Assembly (NCBI RefSeq): GCF_002443255.2 | Contig: NW_019211457.1 | Span: 13,863,353-13,927,352 of the forward strand | DNA length: 64,000 nucleotides | Reading direction: 5' to 3' | Source of the DNA: Varroa destructor | Lineage: Eukaryota; Arthropoda; Arachnida; Mesostigmata; Varroidae | Part shown: piece after piece, positions 37,205 to 50,900 of the stretch | Layout: the number at the start of each line of letters is the position of its first letter | Position numbering within the stretch: position 1 is the first letter of the stretch | Translations under genes and position numbers: made by a program | The notes under the pieces: model-generated | Database searches by the model: none | The model's input: only the letters and a program-made list of their open reading frames with translations | Told to the model about the DNA's origin: nothing

Positions 37205-39287
37205 TATGTAGTTGTTTGTACCGTCTGCCGAGTGTTCTAATAGTTCTCAGAACATTTGCGTTGTATTCATTCAAAGAAAAATGTCATAATTATGAAACGT
37301 TTTGTGTAATATTTAGATAGCTTTTAGGTTAGGATCACAGTATCGGTTGTTATCTCCCTAAACAATCGGTTCCCAAAGATAGTCTTTGCGCCCTGGGGCC
37401 TGTACACCCCACGTTGGATACGAACGCGTTGCTTGTGTCGGCATTGCATGGTCAAGATAATTCTTTGACTAAAATCAACTAAGACTGGCTTGTTAGCGTT
37501 ATCATCATTAACAGCACACCCAGCGCTAGCGTTTTGTCAATGATTATCTGGTTGGATTGTAATTTTTGTGGATTTCAACACTAAATTCTTTGAAGTTTAT
37601 AGTTGGTAATAAGTTATCGGTTCTATAGTTCTGTACTCGCACAATCCGTATAGGGTAGGCCTTTATTGAATACAAAAATATTTATAATTGTATCCACGTT
37701 AGTATTGCTTGAAATGGATACTATACAGGACTGAGGAATAGGCTCGTTCAGTCTTAGCGATTAGGACCTGCGTTTTGGCTATTACAAGACAACATTGACC
37801 ATATGTGTAATCTACTATGGGGAAATAGTAAATAATAATAAGGATAATGACCGTAATCAGTAATTTTTAGACTATCCTTAGACAGTGGCTATATGTGAAC
37901 AGCTTACTTTGCTAGGCAAAGTGACATAATTGCAGTGGATATTACGGAAACCCCGACGAATTCCTTTATTTAACCAAGCGTGGTTTTTGAAACTCTTACC
38001 CGATTGGTGTAGATTAGGTCTCCTTCTAAAAAAACATAAAACCCAATTTTTTCCAATCTGAAAACTATTTTTGTAAAGTGATACATGGGGTAGACATACA
38101 TATTACAGTACGAAAACGAAAGAGACAAGAATAAATATAAGTTTTGGCCAGCTAAGTCACGACTTCCATAAGCATCAGCGTCTCTATCTCCCGTGATTCC
38201 TTCGTTTACTCGCACCACACATATTCATTATTTCTCACCTTGACGAAGGCAACAAGGACACTTTGCAGACCCCTGCTCCTTTTTGATTAACATTACGCAA
38301 GGCCAGCCACGTAATCGGCTGAAAAGGACGATCACTGCCCGAGTTGATATTGCGTGCAACGGTTAATAATACTAATAATAACAATAACAGTATCAGCATT
38401 AACAAAAGCAAATAACAGCGACTCAGACAAAGGACGGTAAAAGGGCCAATCAGCTTTACGATGACCCCGGCCACCCCAAATAAGACTCTGCTCTATCCTT
38501 TTTTTTTAGTGTAATCCACATTTTATATCCAGGTCCGTTGTTGGACCAGTAAAATGTCATCTTATGTTACTGAGGAGTGTCGTCGTTGATGCGGATGGAT
38601 ACAAGACGGAAGTGGTCAGCATTTGGATTCTGTCGTAACGGAGCTATAAATATTTTATTTTAATTTTCTCTTCGTACCAATCGCTGTTCATCTTTTTAAC
38701 GTTCGCTGTTTAGTTTTTTTTAAAAGTTACTTTAGCCAGAGGGTGAGTGGGGTTTAGTAGATGTTGGGGATGACGTTTAAATGAAACTATGCAAAGCAGC
38801 GCCAGCTGGGGCTAATGCGGGGGATGGGGAGTCTTTATTGACACCCTTTATAACTGTTTCTTGGCTTTTCATAACGTTGCATCATATTATGACACGAAGC
38901 ATAAGATACGTAAGAGTAGCGCTACAGCTGCGCTAGACTTTCCGTTTTTGTGGGAATTAACGTAGGCCACAAGCGATTATTATACAGATTTTGCACAAAA
39001 TTAGATAAATGCCATTTGCTAGTCGCACTTGAATCACAACAGATTTACGAGCTAAACAAAATAGTAAATTATCTTGAGGTTTTGCTCGGTTAACTTAGTG
39101 AAATGTATTTGAAACTTAATAATTGTTAATTCATTCAATACACTTCATTAAACCTAAGGCGTGTTTAAGGCTTTTTATACTACTATGTTTATAAGGTCTT
39201 GGCTTTCAAACTTACCTATTTAGCTATCCAATTTAATATGAAATCATGTAGAACACATAACAATAAAACATAACTTGAAAGCTTTCC

Positions 39288-39348
39288 AGTAGCCCATGGG
39301 CATATATATATGTATGTGTATATGTATATAATAGAAGCATGGGCTACT
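39288..39348. repeat. Microsatellite framed by a perfect 11-bp inverted repeat
   Basis: AGTAGCCCATG (39288-39298) and its exact reverse complement CATGGGCTACT (39338-39348) flank a compound (AT)n/(GT)n tract (39301-39332). The unit could fold as a stem with a repeat loop, or be a very short mobile-element remnant with terminal inverted repeats. Confidence 0.85.
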
Positions 39349-40384
39349 ACAATTTACGATTACCAAGCAAAAAAGTAACGACTTCTCGACAAAAAGTGCT
39401 ACACAGATAAAACGATTCCATTTTTTGGACGCTCAGCAACTTCACCTCGATGGCAATACTCCTTCAAACACATTTATAAGCGACAAGACCTTTTTGACGG
39501 GATACACGTTCAGGACCCGCGGGATGCGATTTGTATCAGTATTTCTCTACTTGCCAAGGTTTGACACTTAGCAGCCACCATCAGCAATATTGCTACCACC
39601 TTAGCGCTTCAGGAACGTGAACCGACACACTGCCTCGCCTTAGAATTATTTGGTCTCGACAAATTCAGTCTGTCTTAGTCTTGGCTACGATTTCATGATA
39701 ATCGAAGCCTGTTGACTTAGGTTTACTGGGATGTAGGTGTAAACCGCGAAAATGGTGAAGACAATGACGACGACGGACAAGAATTTGGGAGAAGGGAGTC
39801 TGTATGACAAAGGCATTATAGAAGAGAATTTAGGATCCTTTCAATATTTCATGCAAGCTAACATATGTCGAACACATTTCGCTCAAATAAGCGCGCACAA
39901 AAGGGCCTCTTAGCTGAGCCCCTTAGTATCAGGCTGTTACTAGCCAAGCCTGGCCCTGTTGCTCCTCTGAAGTCTTAGTAGAAGTTGCTATTTCCGAGAA
40001 TAGATATTAGGACAGTCGAAAGGAAAGCCTCTATTTTGAACAGGTGAATCTCTGGTGCTCCAATGAGTTAGGTTGGTCAGGTTTGGTATTGATACGGGCC
40101 TGCCACTCGATGCCTCAGTCGTACTTGGCCTTTGTCGTCCTTTTTGGTCTTTGACGGTACGATAGTTTTCCCCTGCCTCCCGTTCCAGGTCCTTGATTTG
40201 TGCAAGTTGTGACCGATAGATTTGGTTGGCTAAGATGGTTTTACAATTGGCCACCTATTCGGCCATTGACAACTGCAACTGCTGCAGCAGCAGTAAAAGG
40301 AGCGTCAACGATAACGGCTGTAACTCGAAAGGCTCCTTTCGCCGACCGGGAACTATCACGGACGCCATGGCGGACAGCGTTACA
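39349..40384. other. Gene-poor stretch between the inverted-repeat microsatellite and the hairpin
   Basis: A minus-strand frame (40254 to 39988), preceded directly by an AG acceptor-like GGCCGAATAG, encodes 88 hydrophilic residues including SQLAQIKDLEREAGENY, helical in character. It has no family match and no partner exon, so it is not called as a gene. A short GCAGCAGCAG run lies at about 40281-40291. Confidence 0.35.
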
Positions 40385-40441
40385 TTCCATTGTCTATACA
40401 AGTTACATATAAGCACCATGTAACTTGTATAGAAGATGGAA
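40385..40441. ncRNA. Pre-miRNA-like hairpin (24-bp stem, 9-nt loop)
   Basis: The arms at 40385-40408 and 40418-40441 pair over 24 positions with one mismatch (40392/40434) and one G-T wobble (40391/40435). The inner 16 pairs (CTATACAAGTTACAT plus one) are perfect, and the loop ATAAGCACC is 9 nt. Below, a 3-by-3 internal loop is followed by three more pairs (40379-40381 with 40445-40447). Size and stem length match an animal pre-miRNA, and either strand could be transcribed. I do not recognise a known mature miRNA in it. It could instead be a small fold-back repeat. Confidence 0.4.
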
Positions 40442-43400
40442 GCAAACCATCGTGTGTCGACGATGTATTTCCCGATAAAAAGAGCGTGAAATAGAGGAGC
40501 TTCTCGGCGGAAAGAAGCAAGGGTTTTGTTCTTGGCCTGTATGCATTGAAAGCTCTAAGCGAGAGGGACAATTTAGCTTAAACAATTCATAGGATTGCGA
40601 ATAGACAATGGCGTACGGTGACGACACAAAGGTAAGCTTTTTGGATTTTAATGATACATGAAATACTCTAATAGCGCAGGCATGGTACTTTTGTCGGTAC
40701 GCGGAATCTTTGGATAACTTCAAATGTATGCTATTACCACATGTCAATATGTTTAATATCACTAACTGTATGTATTGTGTAATTCTACACAAAGGCAATG
40801 TTTCGTCTACATGCCATATACGTGCCCAGTAATAGAAGTATTTCCCATTGGAAATATCAATATTTAGACAACATAAAATCCTAGATTTAGTCCGTTACAA
40901 TGGTTGATATCTGCAATATTTATACAATTTTACCGCACTCCAAAAGTTTTGCTTCTTTATTATTAATTTATCAGTTGATATATACAGAATTTAAGGCGCG
41001 GACCTGATACTGACGATCCGAAAAATATCGGTTACCTGTTCCCAAACAAATGAATAGAAAAGTTGTAATGAATAATAGAAGTAAAGGAACTTTGTATCTG
41101 TACACAATAAGTTTGCAAAATACTTTTATGAATCCAAGAATGAATTATAGACGAAAGAAGATAAACACAGTGAAGTGCCGTGTGTACGAAAACTTGCCAG
41201 GGACTTCGCTATAGCATTTAATAAGTATCAAGCACCTGTAAGCTCTGTAGGGAGCAAATCAATAATAACTACTATACTGCGCCATGTAGTTCATTCAGTT
41301 ACTATTGAACACTGAAGGCATATTGAAAATTGTCCATAGAAGAGGTACAGACGCGACTACCTTGACCATGACTATCTAATTAAAAATATAGATTAAATGT
41401 CACGTTGAGGCGTTTACCTGGCCGAATAGGTATCGTGGTTCAAATATCTAAATATTTGACTATTTAGAAAAATGTGTAATGATAGACAACGCTACCTATG
41501 GAACATTACGAACTTACTGACAATTTGCAGAGCACCTGTGTTACTACCGGAAAGTTAGGGTTACTTGCTAGATCCATCAAAGCGAAAGTCGCTTTCAAAT
41601 GTTTTATATTAGGAGAAGAGTGCGTTATCACTTTTCACAGATATATACTTGAGACATGTAACTCATTGAAGGAACATGAAGGGTCGACATCTCCGCCCCT
41701 AACGGCTAACGGATTCAATTTAATACAGTCTCACACAAGCAGGAATAAGTATGGACCGCTTGCACGGATCCTGTTAAATTGATGGTACCATCATGGTCTT
41801 TAGGAATAATATTAAGACAATGACACTGAAACCATATTTTCAAAAGCAGCCACTGGCAGGTTCGTGGGAGACGCATTCGATAGCAGCTGTCTTCAGTTAC
41901 AGTGCGTCGTTAAAAGCGTGTGCGATAAGACTGCAGTCTTAACAACGAGCCTCTCTTCCTCACTCCAAAAGTCAAGATTTCATTGAATTTTGTCTCCTGT
42001 TTGGCTATACGACCGGCGGACGCGTTATCTAAATACGCCATTTACGGCAGCATGATGATTTTTGAACATATGGAATACGGTGGACCCCTTGGTATTCAGC
42101 GAGTAAGATACGCTTTCCTTGGATTTCGAGACTAATACGTACTTTCGTGCAGGAAGCATTTGGCGATAGAAATTCCCTACCCCATCGTTTCAATTCGTTT
42201 AAGGTCCCACATAGAAGCTTCTAATACTCACCAAAGAACCACGGACAACCTACAAAGCAACATAATCCCCGACGACGATCCATAACGACGGAATAAATCG
42301 AGTATGTCGTCTGTGAAACTACTTAAATCTACAGAGAACTACCGTACTTCGAATTCGCCGGGTGATCCCATTGAAAAAATAGATCGAGGTAGTAAACACT
42401 CTTTTTCTTCTTATGCCTTTGCTATTCCCTCTCGTTACAGTGGCGCCACCGAGTTCAAATTAATTTTTTCCTTCCCATGACGACATCGCCAGTATCAGTA
42501 CGTTCTTAGTTTCATTATTCTTTTCGCCTTGCGAACCGGCGATACATTAGCGTTGCGGATGAAGCTTCTAACACGGAGGTGTGCATGGGGCCCATTCCGG
42601 AAAGCCGGGAAATGTTTCCTGGTAACGGCAGGCCCCTACATGAAGTCGAACGCATGCACTCATCCTGTCGTCGTTCCGCGATAGCGCATGATCCTGATGA
42701 GACAGAGCAAAGCCATCGAACCGACTACAGTGCCGAGAAGAGTCACCGATGGAGAGATCGCGCGGGGGCCGAATGTTTGCCGAGGGTAACGATAGTGAGG
42801 ACATAGTCGTTTCTTCCCATCGATGGTGGCTCAGTCACATGTGTTGGCCTGTTATACGTTGCTGCCCTTTGCTTATTTTTCAATACATATAATTCTGTTC
42901 TGCGCGCGAAAGTTGTGGAAGAAAGAAAGCAAGCGGGAACCTTCCTACAACGGAGCTCATATTGCTGTCGGGTGGAAGTTTCCTTCGTTTTTGAAACACT
43001 GCCGACTCTGGAAAAGGCGCACAAGGAAAAACGTTCGGGTTCGTTCTTTCGACTTTACCAAATCAATTAGTTGTTTCACTTGAAGTCGGCATTTGAAAGT
43101 ATGAAACGTACGTTTACGTTTCTGGAGACCGCCGCGTTGATTGTCTGCACTGCATGTAAAAATCTTCTAGGATTCAATCATGATCAGTTTGTTCTTATTG
43201 CTTTTTTGCCAAACGCACGATTTCGACAAATATATATGACCTATGAAGCCACAAGGAGAAACATATATAAAACCTGTTTTGCTTCTTAATTTTGTCGCAC
43301 AAGATTCACGCTTTAACCACATAATGGTCAATAATAATTTCTGTATTTGTTCAGCTTCATTTGGTCACATAGCAATCGAACATACAACGGAAAATGAAAA

Positions 43401-43806
43401 GAGCCAGAACACGAACCGACGTAAACGGGTCTAATAATGGTCATTGTTAGGGCCATTCTGTTCTTACTACTGTGACAACTATACGTCGTTTGTTTTGTAA
43501 ACGAGCGCAACGACTAACAACATACGACTGCCAGCCACTGTTGACCTTCAGCCCGACTGCGTAACACTTAGGTCATGCGGGTTCTGCCTTTGCCGTTGCT
43601 GCTTTCGTATTCCTCCTTCACTTACTTTCTCAATACGAAACAAGGGAGCCTCGCAAGTTAGGCAAAAAATGGCGAACCATGAAGAAAAAAATGACGGAGT
43701 TTTATTCACAGGTGCAGCCGTCACAAACTATCGTTACCCATCTGGTTCTCCATAATACCTCGTGTTCAATAATGTTCATGTCACCCGTACCGTACTGTCT
43801 GTTTAG
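40442..43806. other. Gene-poor stretch, about 3.4 kb
   Basis: A GC-richer island at 42560-43060 has overlapping frames of 75-93 codons on both strands, one with a hydrophobic segment (42823-43083). None has domain or splice support. The rest is AT-rich with nothing recognised. Confidence 0.45.
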
Positions 43807-44035
43807 TCCATAGCTCGCCTTGGGGATTGGCTGTATGCTAGTTCGACGTCAATCGCTGTGCTTCTTGCCTATGGATCGTTCGGTGCCGTCGTCGTCGCCG
43901 CAGACCGTGGGCTTCGTGCTGTAATGATGACGAGCGGTGAGTTGTGGCAAAAAGTTGAAGGGAGAGTACTGACAAAGGGGAACCAACGACGAAAAGGCCA
44001 GGTTGGTGTTCGATTCTGGAAACCGAAACAAACAG
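43807..44035 (+). CDS. Candidate orphan exon (76 codons)
   Basis: The frame is bounded by a pyrimidine-rich acceptor (TACTGTCTGTTTAG ending at 43806) and a near-perfect donor ACAG|GTAAGT (GT at 44036-44037), 229 nt long. It reads LGDWLYASSTSIAVLLAYGS, then GAVVVAADRGLRAVMM, then a basic end RFWKPKQT. A phase-matching acceptor (CCGTTTAG ending at 44440) could lead to a second open piece, GQHALMRFFHPDSSPP, that ends at a TGA near 44544. I recognise no family. Minus-strand frames overlap it, so strand and reality are uncertain. Confidence 0.2.
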
Positions 44036-45097
44036 GTAAGTTAGCACGTCGAGACTAACGAGAGAACTTCATAGGCGATAATGACATCGGAATAAAGAAG
44101 TAAAAACGGAATAACAGAAGGGAGCGGCCAGGAAAAGGACATGTATCTATGTAGCAATCTACAGCTTAAAAAAATGGCTGAAAAAGAGAAGTAAAATAGA
44201 GTAATAGAGACGCCGTCTTGTGTCGCAACCAGCCTGCCCTTTATCAGTGCACTCCTTTTTGACGGGATGCTCAGGAGTGCTTGCAATGGAAACCACGCAC
44301 GTGTCAGCGGAATCCGTTTAATAATTGATCAGTCCCACTGATACTGATGTTCGAAGATCGTCACAGAATTTTAAAGCTTGTGGGGGCTTGGAAAAGGAGG
44401 AATCAACTAAAACAAGAAGACTGAGATGTCAGCCGTTTAGGACAGCACGCCCTAATGCGATTTTTCCACCCTGATTCCTCGCCCCCCATCGCTGATGCTG
44501 CCATCGTTGGGAGGCTCAAGGTATTGCCGATAGGTCCGGGGGCTTGAAAGAAACGATAGGTATGAACGATTTTGGTAGGCTTGATCGCATCGGTCTGCTG
44601 TGGCCTGGTCTGGCCTTCTCTGGCCTGGCGTCGATTTCGAAACAACGTGACCATCAACACAAGTGCCATTCAATTTGATGATTGGCAATAACGCGACAAC
44701 GACCATGCGCCTGGATGAGTAGAACATTTAGCTAAGAGCGAACGGTAATAAATTGGCCTATGTCTACTTCACCAATGGTAGGGTATAGCCCTGAAGAGAT
44801 CGTTGAGATGCTGTGAAAAATTTATTTTCTAGCTATCGGTGCATGTGGTATATTTTCGAACAGATTCTATTTCACCTTTTCTATCTATAAACAAGCTACA
44901 TTAGATAATTTTATGTGGCTACATTATGTAGGAGTTTCTGACACCTAAATAATGATACTTTTTGCATACTTGGTAGTATTATAAATTAATAATATATTTG
45001 AGATAGTCTGCATCTTGGTAGGGCCAGTACTATCGGCCTTTAACAGGGCTATTGGGTATGAAATTCCAACGAAAAATGACAAGCAATAATATTGCGA

Positions 45098-45115
45098 ATA
45101 TATATATATATATAT
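45098..45115. repeat. (AT)9 microsatellite
   Basis: Alternating AT of 18 bp. Confidence 0.93.
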
Positions 45116-45891
45116 TTAAGCGAAACATTTCTATGTATAAACGAGTACATATACTATAAATAAAAATATACAAAGAAAATATCTATAATCGGCTGTTTTT
45201 ATTTGAAAACTTGTAACAATTAAACTTGATTTATTTCCAGTCCGGTCCCTGTCCCTGTACCGGTACATCGTACTTTACACGCGTGAAATTACTATACACT
45301 GTGCTGTTTTTCTAGCATACGTTTATGTGTGCTATACATATCACCATTTCGTCATGCCCTATCAAAGTTTGCACACGGCTAGCAACAGTCCATTTATTGT
45401 AAAGCAGTTACATAGAAAATCTTTCGGCGGGCCTATGGTATAATTCATGTGGTTTAACAGCTTACACATGATCAGACTGGAATATTTCATGTGTTGAATG
45501 GGCCTGTTAATCAATGAAGGCAAAATTTAACTGTACTCAACATTGCTATCTGATTTAGGCCGAGGAAAGTTAATTGATTTTAGGATTGATAGTGTGTCTT
45601 ACAGACGTACGTACGACGTTTACCATGAAACTTACCGCGATTCTTGCACGCCTGGAGTGTCTACTACTCTACAGGCTCTGCTCAACGTCGCTAGTGGACT
45701 ATTCGAAAACTATCTAATGACTTTCTAAGTACTATGGATACTGCTCTATGATCAGACGGTCAATGATCATCACGACTGAAAAATATGTCTACTCCAAAGC
45801 TGAACTTAACATGCGTATACTTCTAAGTTACCTAGGAAGACAGTCACTACCCTACTAGAGAGCATAAAGTGACTGTATAGAGCACATGCTT

Positions 45892-45931
45892 TTATATATA
45901 TATATATATGTATGTGTGTATGTATATATAC
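45892..45931. repeat. Compound (AT)n/(GTAT)n microsatellite
   Basis: The alternating AT passes into GTATGTGTGTATG and back to AT. It is very similar in structure to the tract at 39301-39332. A 9-bp inverted repeat, ACAGTCACT/AGTGACTGT, lies just upstream (45840-45848 and 45868-45876). Confidence 0.92.
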
Positions 45932-47770
45932 AACAGAATCGCCACGCTACTGAACTACCCAGGAAAGTTTCTTAGCCACGAGCTCTATCACAATGGTTTC
46001 CCGTGGTCATTTCTCCAGTAGGGCCTTCTTCCGTTGATAGGTAGATAGATGATATTGCCTTACGGGAATAAATTCGCAGACAATCTAAGTTTCGGCCGCA
46101 GTTAATCACAGTTTAACAACAAAACTCCTCACACGATTTTGTTGTAACGTAGCGTCTGTGTTTAATAAGCGTCGCAAATTGTACAACGTTCGTATTTTCT
46201 CTGGCCCCTATTAGTCGTCCGATACTGAGTTGGCAGTGATCACTCGAGGAGGTTCTATTGAGAACGGTTGTCCCGCTACAGAACAATACCCATATTCGCG
46301 GTATAGTGTTGACTATTCGAAGAGGAGGCCGAAAAATAATTGGCCTTGACGGATGCACATACTAGTCGCAAAATGAGGTTAGTAATTCAACCCTACTCTG
46401 CACTCTGGAGCAGCGGTATCGGGAAAGGCTCGAAGTTTCGATATTTCGGCATGGACATTCAAGAATTCTGAATAGGCTTTAATTTACCTTAACCCTAGCT
46501 ATGGTCGTGCTTCCATGTAGAAGGGTCCATAATAGCTGGTCGACTGGGTCAGACCTGCGTGCTGACAAGGCTTGCTATCTAGCTTGCTGAGGATGAATGA
46601 TGGGCTCTTCAGATGTTGATGTACATGTATAATGTATATAAAATGAAACGAAACCACTTTTCAATGATGTCATTTTATTTTTAGTCTTAAGCCCCGTATA
46701 AAGTAAATTGTCACTCCATTAGTTTCACGCGCACAGTAACACAGGAAATACGCTAATCAATTTATTTTTCCCTTTAGTGTACACATTATCCTTGTACTTG
46801 GACCCTTACTTCATAGGAACGGAGCAGCGTATGCACAGCCTAGGAAAAATGTCTCGACACCGACGATGCTGCGGGCGTCATAATCGCCAGTCTTTCTTCC
46901 CCTACATAAATCTCTGCCGCGACGCTATCATAACCGGAAATTAGTCGCTTATAGTCGTTTGGTAGAGCTTTACTACTGATACACAAAAGAGGACAGAGCT
47001 ACATCGTTTAGGCTAGGAGATATTTATTGGCAAGTATATAACAAAAACTGACTCGTAGGACGATAGTGGATCATTGCACGTCGCAGTTCGTAAGCGAGTT
47101 AAGACAACAAAGACGAGTGTCGACCAGCAAGCGATTCAATGAACCATCATCCGGCGATAATTCAAATTCTGTCCAACGTCGCTACGGAACGCAAATAGCA
47201 TCATAATACTATTACCTGAAAAGCGTTAAACGTTCTTGTCTGCAGTATGTGGACGAAGGGAGGTTGCCCGGCAAGGACGGCTAGATCCCTACGATCCGCC
47301 TGTGCTGCCAAGATGAGGGAACACGTTGATTACGGAAACGTGTGATCGATTATTTGAGGTTAACCAAGAAATATGACTGATGAGGCTGATGGATCCGGTT
47401 GCACGTAGACGAGGAAAACATTTTCTAGGGATGGCGTGAGGCCACTGTTGTAGGTCGAGAGTAATGGACATTGTCTAGGAAATGTCGTTGAGGGGGTCTC
47501 CGTAGAAATTTATGTGATGATTGCTTACATTACAGTATGCAACTATGTTTTTTTAACTAAACTGTTTTTATGATTAAGCGCCCTTGTTCAGGTACAGAAA
47601 CATTCAGCAAAAGATTCTATAGTAAAAAGCTAAAGGCTGAATTGCATTTGCCAGCATCGCGCGCCCATAAAGTATATTTTCAGGACAGGCAGGTTTTAAG
47701 GTTAAAGTAGAAAAACGAACTGAAGATTCAATGCATTTGAAGTACAGCCTTGGGAAACCTATAGATGCTT

Positions 47771-47788
47771 CAGCAGCAGCAGCAGCAA
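47771..47788 (+). repeat. (CAG)6 microsatellite
   Basis: Five to six CAG units with no supported reading frame around them. Confidence 0.93.
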
Positions 47789-47878
47789 TGGCAAGCGTAT
47801 ACCGTCAACCTATTTCTGCCCTGTGAACGTTTGCAAATACATGCATTAGTCAACTAAATAATGCCCACTTTTTATAAA

Positions 47879-47907
47879 TGTATATATGCATATATATATA
47901 CATATAT
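47879..47907. repeat. AT-rich palindromic microsatellite
   Basis: Tract of the form TATATATGCATATATATATA, followed by CATATAT. It is largely self-complementary. Confidence 0.85.
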
Positions 47908-50900
47908 CTAACTTAGATGAAAGGCACGTGTACACAAAAACGTACATTGATACATCTATACAAATGATAAAAACGGGGTCCAAGTCAATAAACCACGGAA
48001 TGAATTTACATGCAAATAAATAAATATAACCCAGAAGGACAAACTACTACATGTTGGTATAAACGTTAAAAATAGGTCGTTCTGTTCTGTCTAACCAAAA
48101 GAAACATAGAGAGCGTCTGAATGTATTGATTTCGAAAAGCTTTCCACTGGGATACGGAAGTTTATAAACATACATATACATAAACATACAGATAGAAAGC
48201 TATTATCAAACTTTCAACGTTACGAGAAAGAACGCACAACAATGCCTGCTTATTTGGTCAATTGTTGATGGATTTATTAATACCGGAAGGTGATCGGAGT
48301 GATAACGTGCTCGTAAACTGGTTCCATCTGAAATCTGACGTAAAGATAGTTCGCTTTGTATTGAAGCTATGCTTCACTCAGTCAGTGGTACGGGACGGGA
48401 AAGTATATATTCAAACTGTAAAGACGCTCGATTAGACTAACTGGAAGGCCGCGTTAAGGGTCTTAGAGGAAAAAAGTTGACCCTTTTATGAGCTATATGC
48501 AATAGTGATTATGAAATGATGCAGCGCACAGGAAGTACTAAAATCAACATTTCTATACCTCACGCGTTTTCATTAGACTATTAAAAACTTCTAAAAACTC
48601 ACTTTTTATAATTTTTCATGTGATAGTTGACGGAGATTTAATCAATGTAACTTTTCCTCTACATGCGTCTTTTGTTTGACCATTACACAATAACATAGTA
48701 AAAAATGTCTACAGACGCGTGTATGGGACGAGTTTATAAAATGCCCTCCATTTTGCCGTCTGTCATTCAACACGTTTAATAGGAATTGCACAGGTATGTC
48801 TACGCACAATCACACCCGAACACGCATAGATCCCTTCCCATAGAGGTGTTTCCCGCCTCATGGCTTATAATTAACATGCCTAGAACGTGGTGCGCATAAC
48901 GAGACCTGCCACCGATTATATCCGCACACGGCACCTCAACAACGTTCGTAGCCGGTAACACCAATGGTAACAATATACAGGCGCCAGTCAGACGTACGTA
49001 TTCGTTGACAACGCTAAAGGTCATCTGTCATGTTCTCTTTCGCACTCTGTATTTTGGTGACCCGTACGTTCTCTTGATCGTCAAGCGGACTTTGGCGCTA
49101 GTGCTTCCGTTACCGGCACCGCTGTCGCCTCGATCATCTGCTAATTTTCTCAGCAAAACCACGCCAGAAAACAATCAGCGGCTGTACGATAGCCGTGAAC
49201 CGGTGATGGCACAGCAGGTCGATGCGTTCTGGGGAGGTTGTTACTGTTATAGCTGTGCCAAAGTCATTTGGTAAACCGTGGTTAACATGATGGACCAACA
49301 CGTCCCTTTTTTGTCATCTTCACAAACTTAACGATATGGGCATTGCCGTTGTATCTCTATGGCTGATGCTCATACGCAAAATGAACCGGCCCTCTTATGC
49401 TAAGTTCCTCTTGTCTACAGTCCTGTGAGTCTGGCTTATTACTGTGGAGGCGTAAATGACATCCGCTCTTATTTTTAGGTGAGACGTCAAACTTACTAAT
49501 CTTAGTAATTACATAATGAATATGAGCCTATCGAGCCTATAGGACAGCTGTTGAAGTGACTTGCAATATGTACTACAAGTCAATTTCATCTACATTCAAG
49601 TAGGGAAGAGACAAATGTATGTCGCCCCCTTATACTAATCCCCTAATTATACCGATGATTAGTACCTATTGGAGTCAGACCAAAACCAGGAAGCGTCAAT
49701 GTCATGGTACTTTTCAGTGAAATCGATCAACACGAGGATAATCTCTGTTCTTAATAACTGGAAACAAACAGGATGTTTGCATGTGAATTTGTAATTAAAA
49801 AAAAAGCTTTGCTTTAGTAACGCTTGTTAATGTGTGTGTGTAAAACGTTTGTTAAAGAAAGTGGTCAACATCAAGTATTGTATTTCGTTGAATGACTACT
49901 AATCGCTTATTCTTTGAATAGATGTGTATTTAGGAACTAGTCTATTTGACAGATATGTACTTATATTGATTGTGTTTCAGATTCTCAATTGTTTTCAAAG
50001 GTTTCAACGCTACCTTGTTTGTCGTCTTTGGGGCGAACGAGGTTTGTGGGCCTTTCATCCATTAACAAACTTGCTGTACCTATCGTAATGTTTTTCGTCC
50101 TCGGATTCGATTAACACTAACACTTCACAACAACAAGACGCCGCTTCAAGCAGACCTTCGTTGCTGACCGTATCGCGTTTACTAGCGATAGGCCGACAGA
50201 GGTAAGGATTTTATAGTTATGCGTGGGGTCGTGTCAGCAACAACGCCCTCCTATCAGTAGAAAACATCCTTGTTTCCCCTTGCTTTTCCCTTATTCGACT
50301 CTACTAAGATTACTTTGTTGAATGCTAAACGAACCTAGGTTAATTTTCGAGTAAGGAAGACGAGCGCAAAACCGCTTCGGCAGTGGATCAATGTCAAATA
50401 TTCTAAACGTACAGCCAGATACTTATATCTATATATACTTATATATACGTCGTTCGGATATACGGTTACGTTCTTTTAGTTAGTGATTATAATAATTTAA
50501 TTATGATCATCATCAAAGGTAACACTTTGCTTTGCTTGTGTAAAAACAACTTAATTGGAGTATTCTTACTAAAAAGTATCCTTTTTTTCTGCATAAATAA
50601 AATAATAAATCATAGGAGGCGCAGCTTCACTGTGATAATATAAGTTGTGCAAACTTAATAGATAAATGAAGTTCTCATAAATAGGTTAGCAATTATCGGC
50701 GTACGAGGCAACATGTGAATGCGGAGTTTGTTTTTGTTAGCATCTGAAATTGGCTGTAAACAGGAAATTTTATTTGATAAAGCAAATTAATTAAAGGTTT
50801 TTTATATATTGAATCATCTTGGATCTGAACAATAAGGGATTGCTTCAAGAACCGTCCAGGAAGGTGCCCACAGCATAACTGGGCAAACGTAAGTTTTACG

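Larger units (their letters stand above)
33618..39287. other. Gene-poor stretch, about 5.7 kb
   Basis: It holds a run of 18 A (34040-34057), an (AT)n tract and one signal-peptide-like ORF (36737-37204), each listed separately. A 119-codon plus-strand frame at 34775-35134 has an ATG but no domain. An AAT-rich imperfect repeat lies near 38365-38395. No named gene. Confidence 0.5.
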
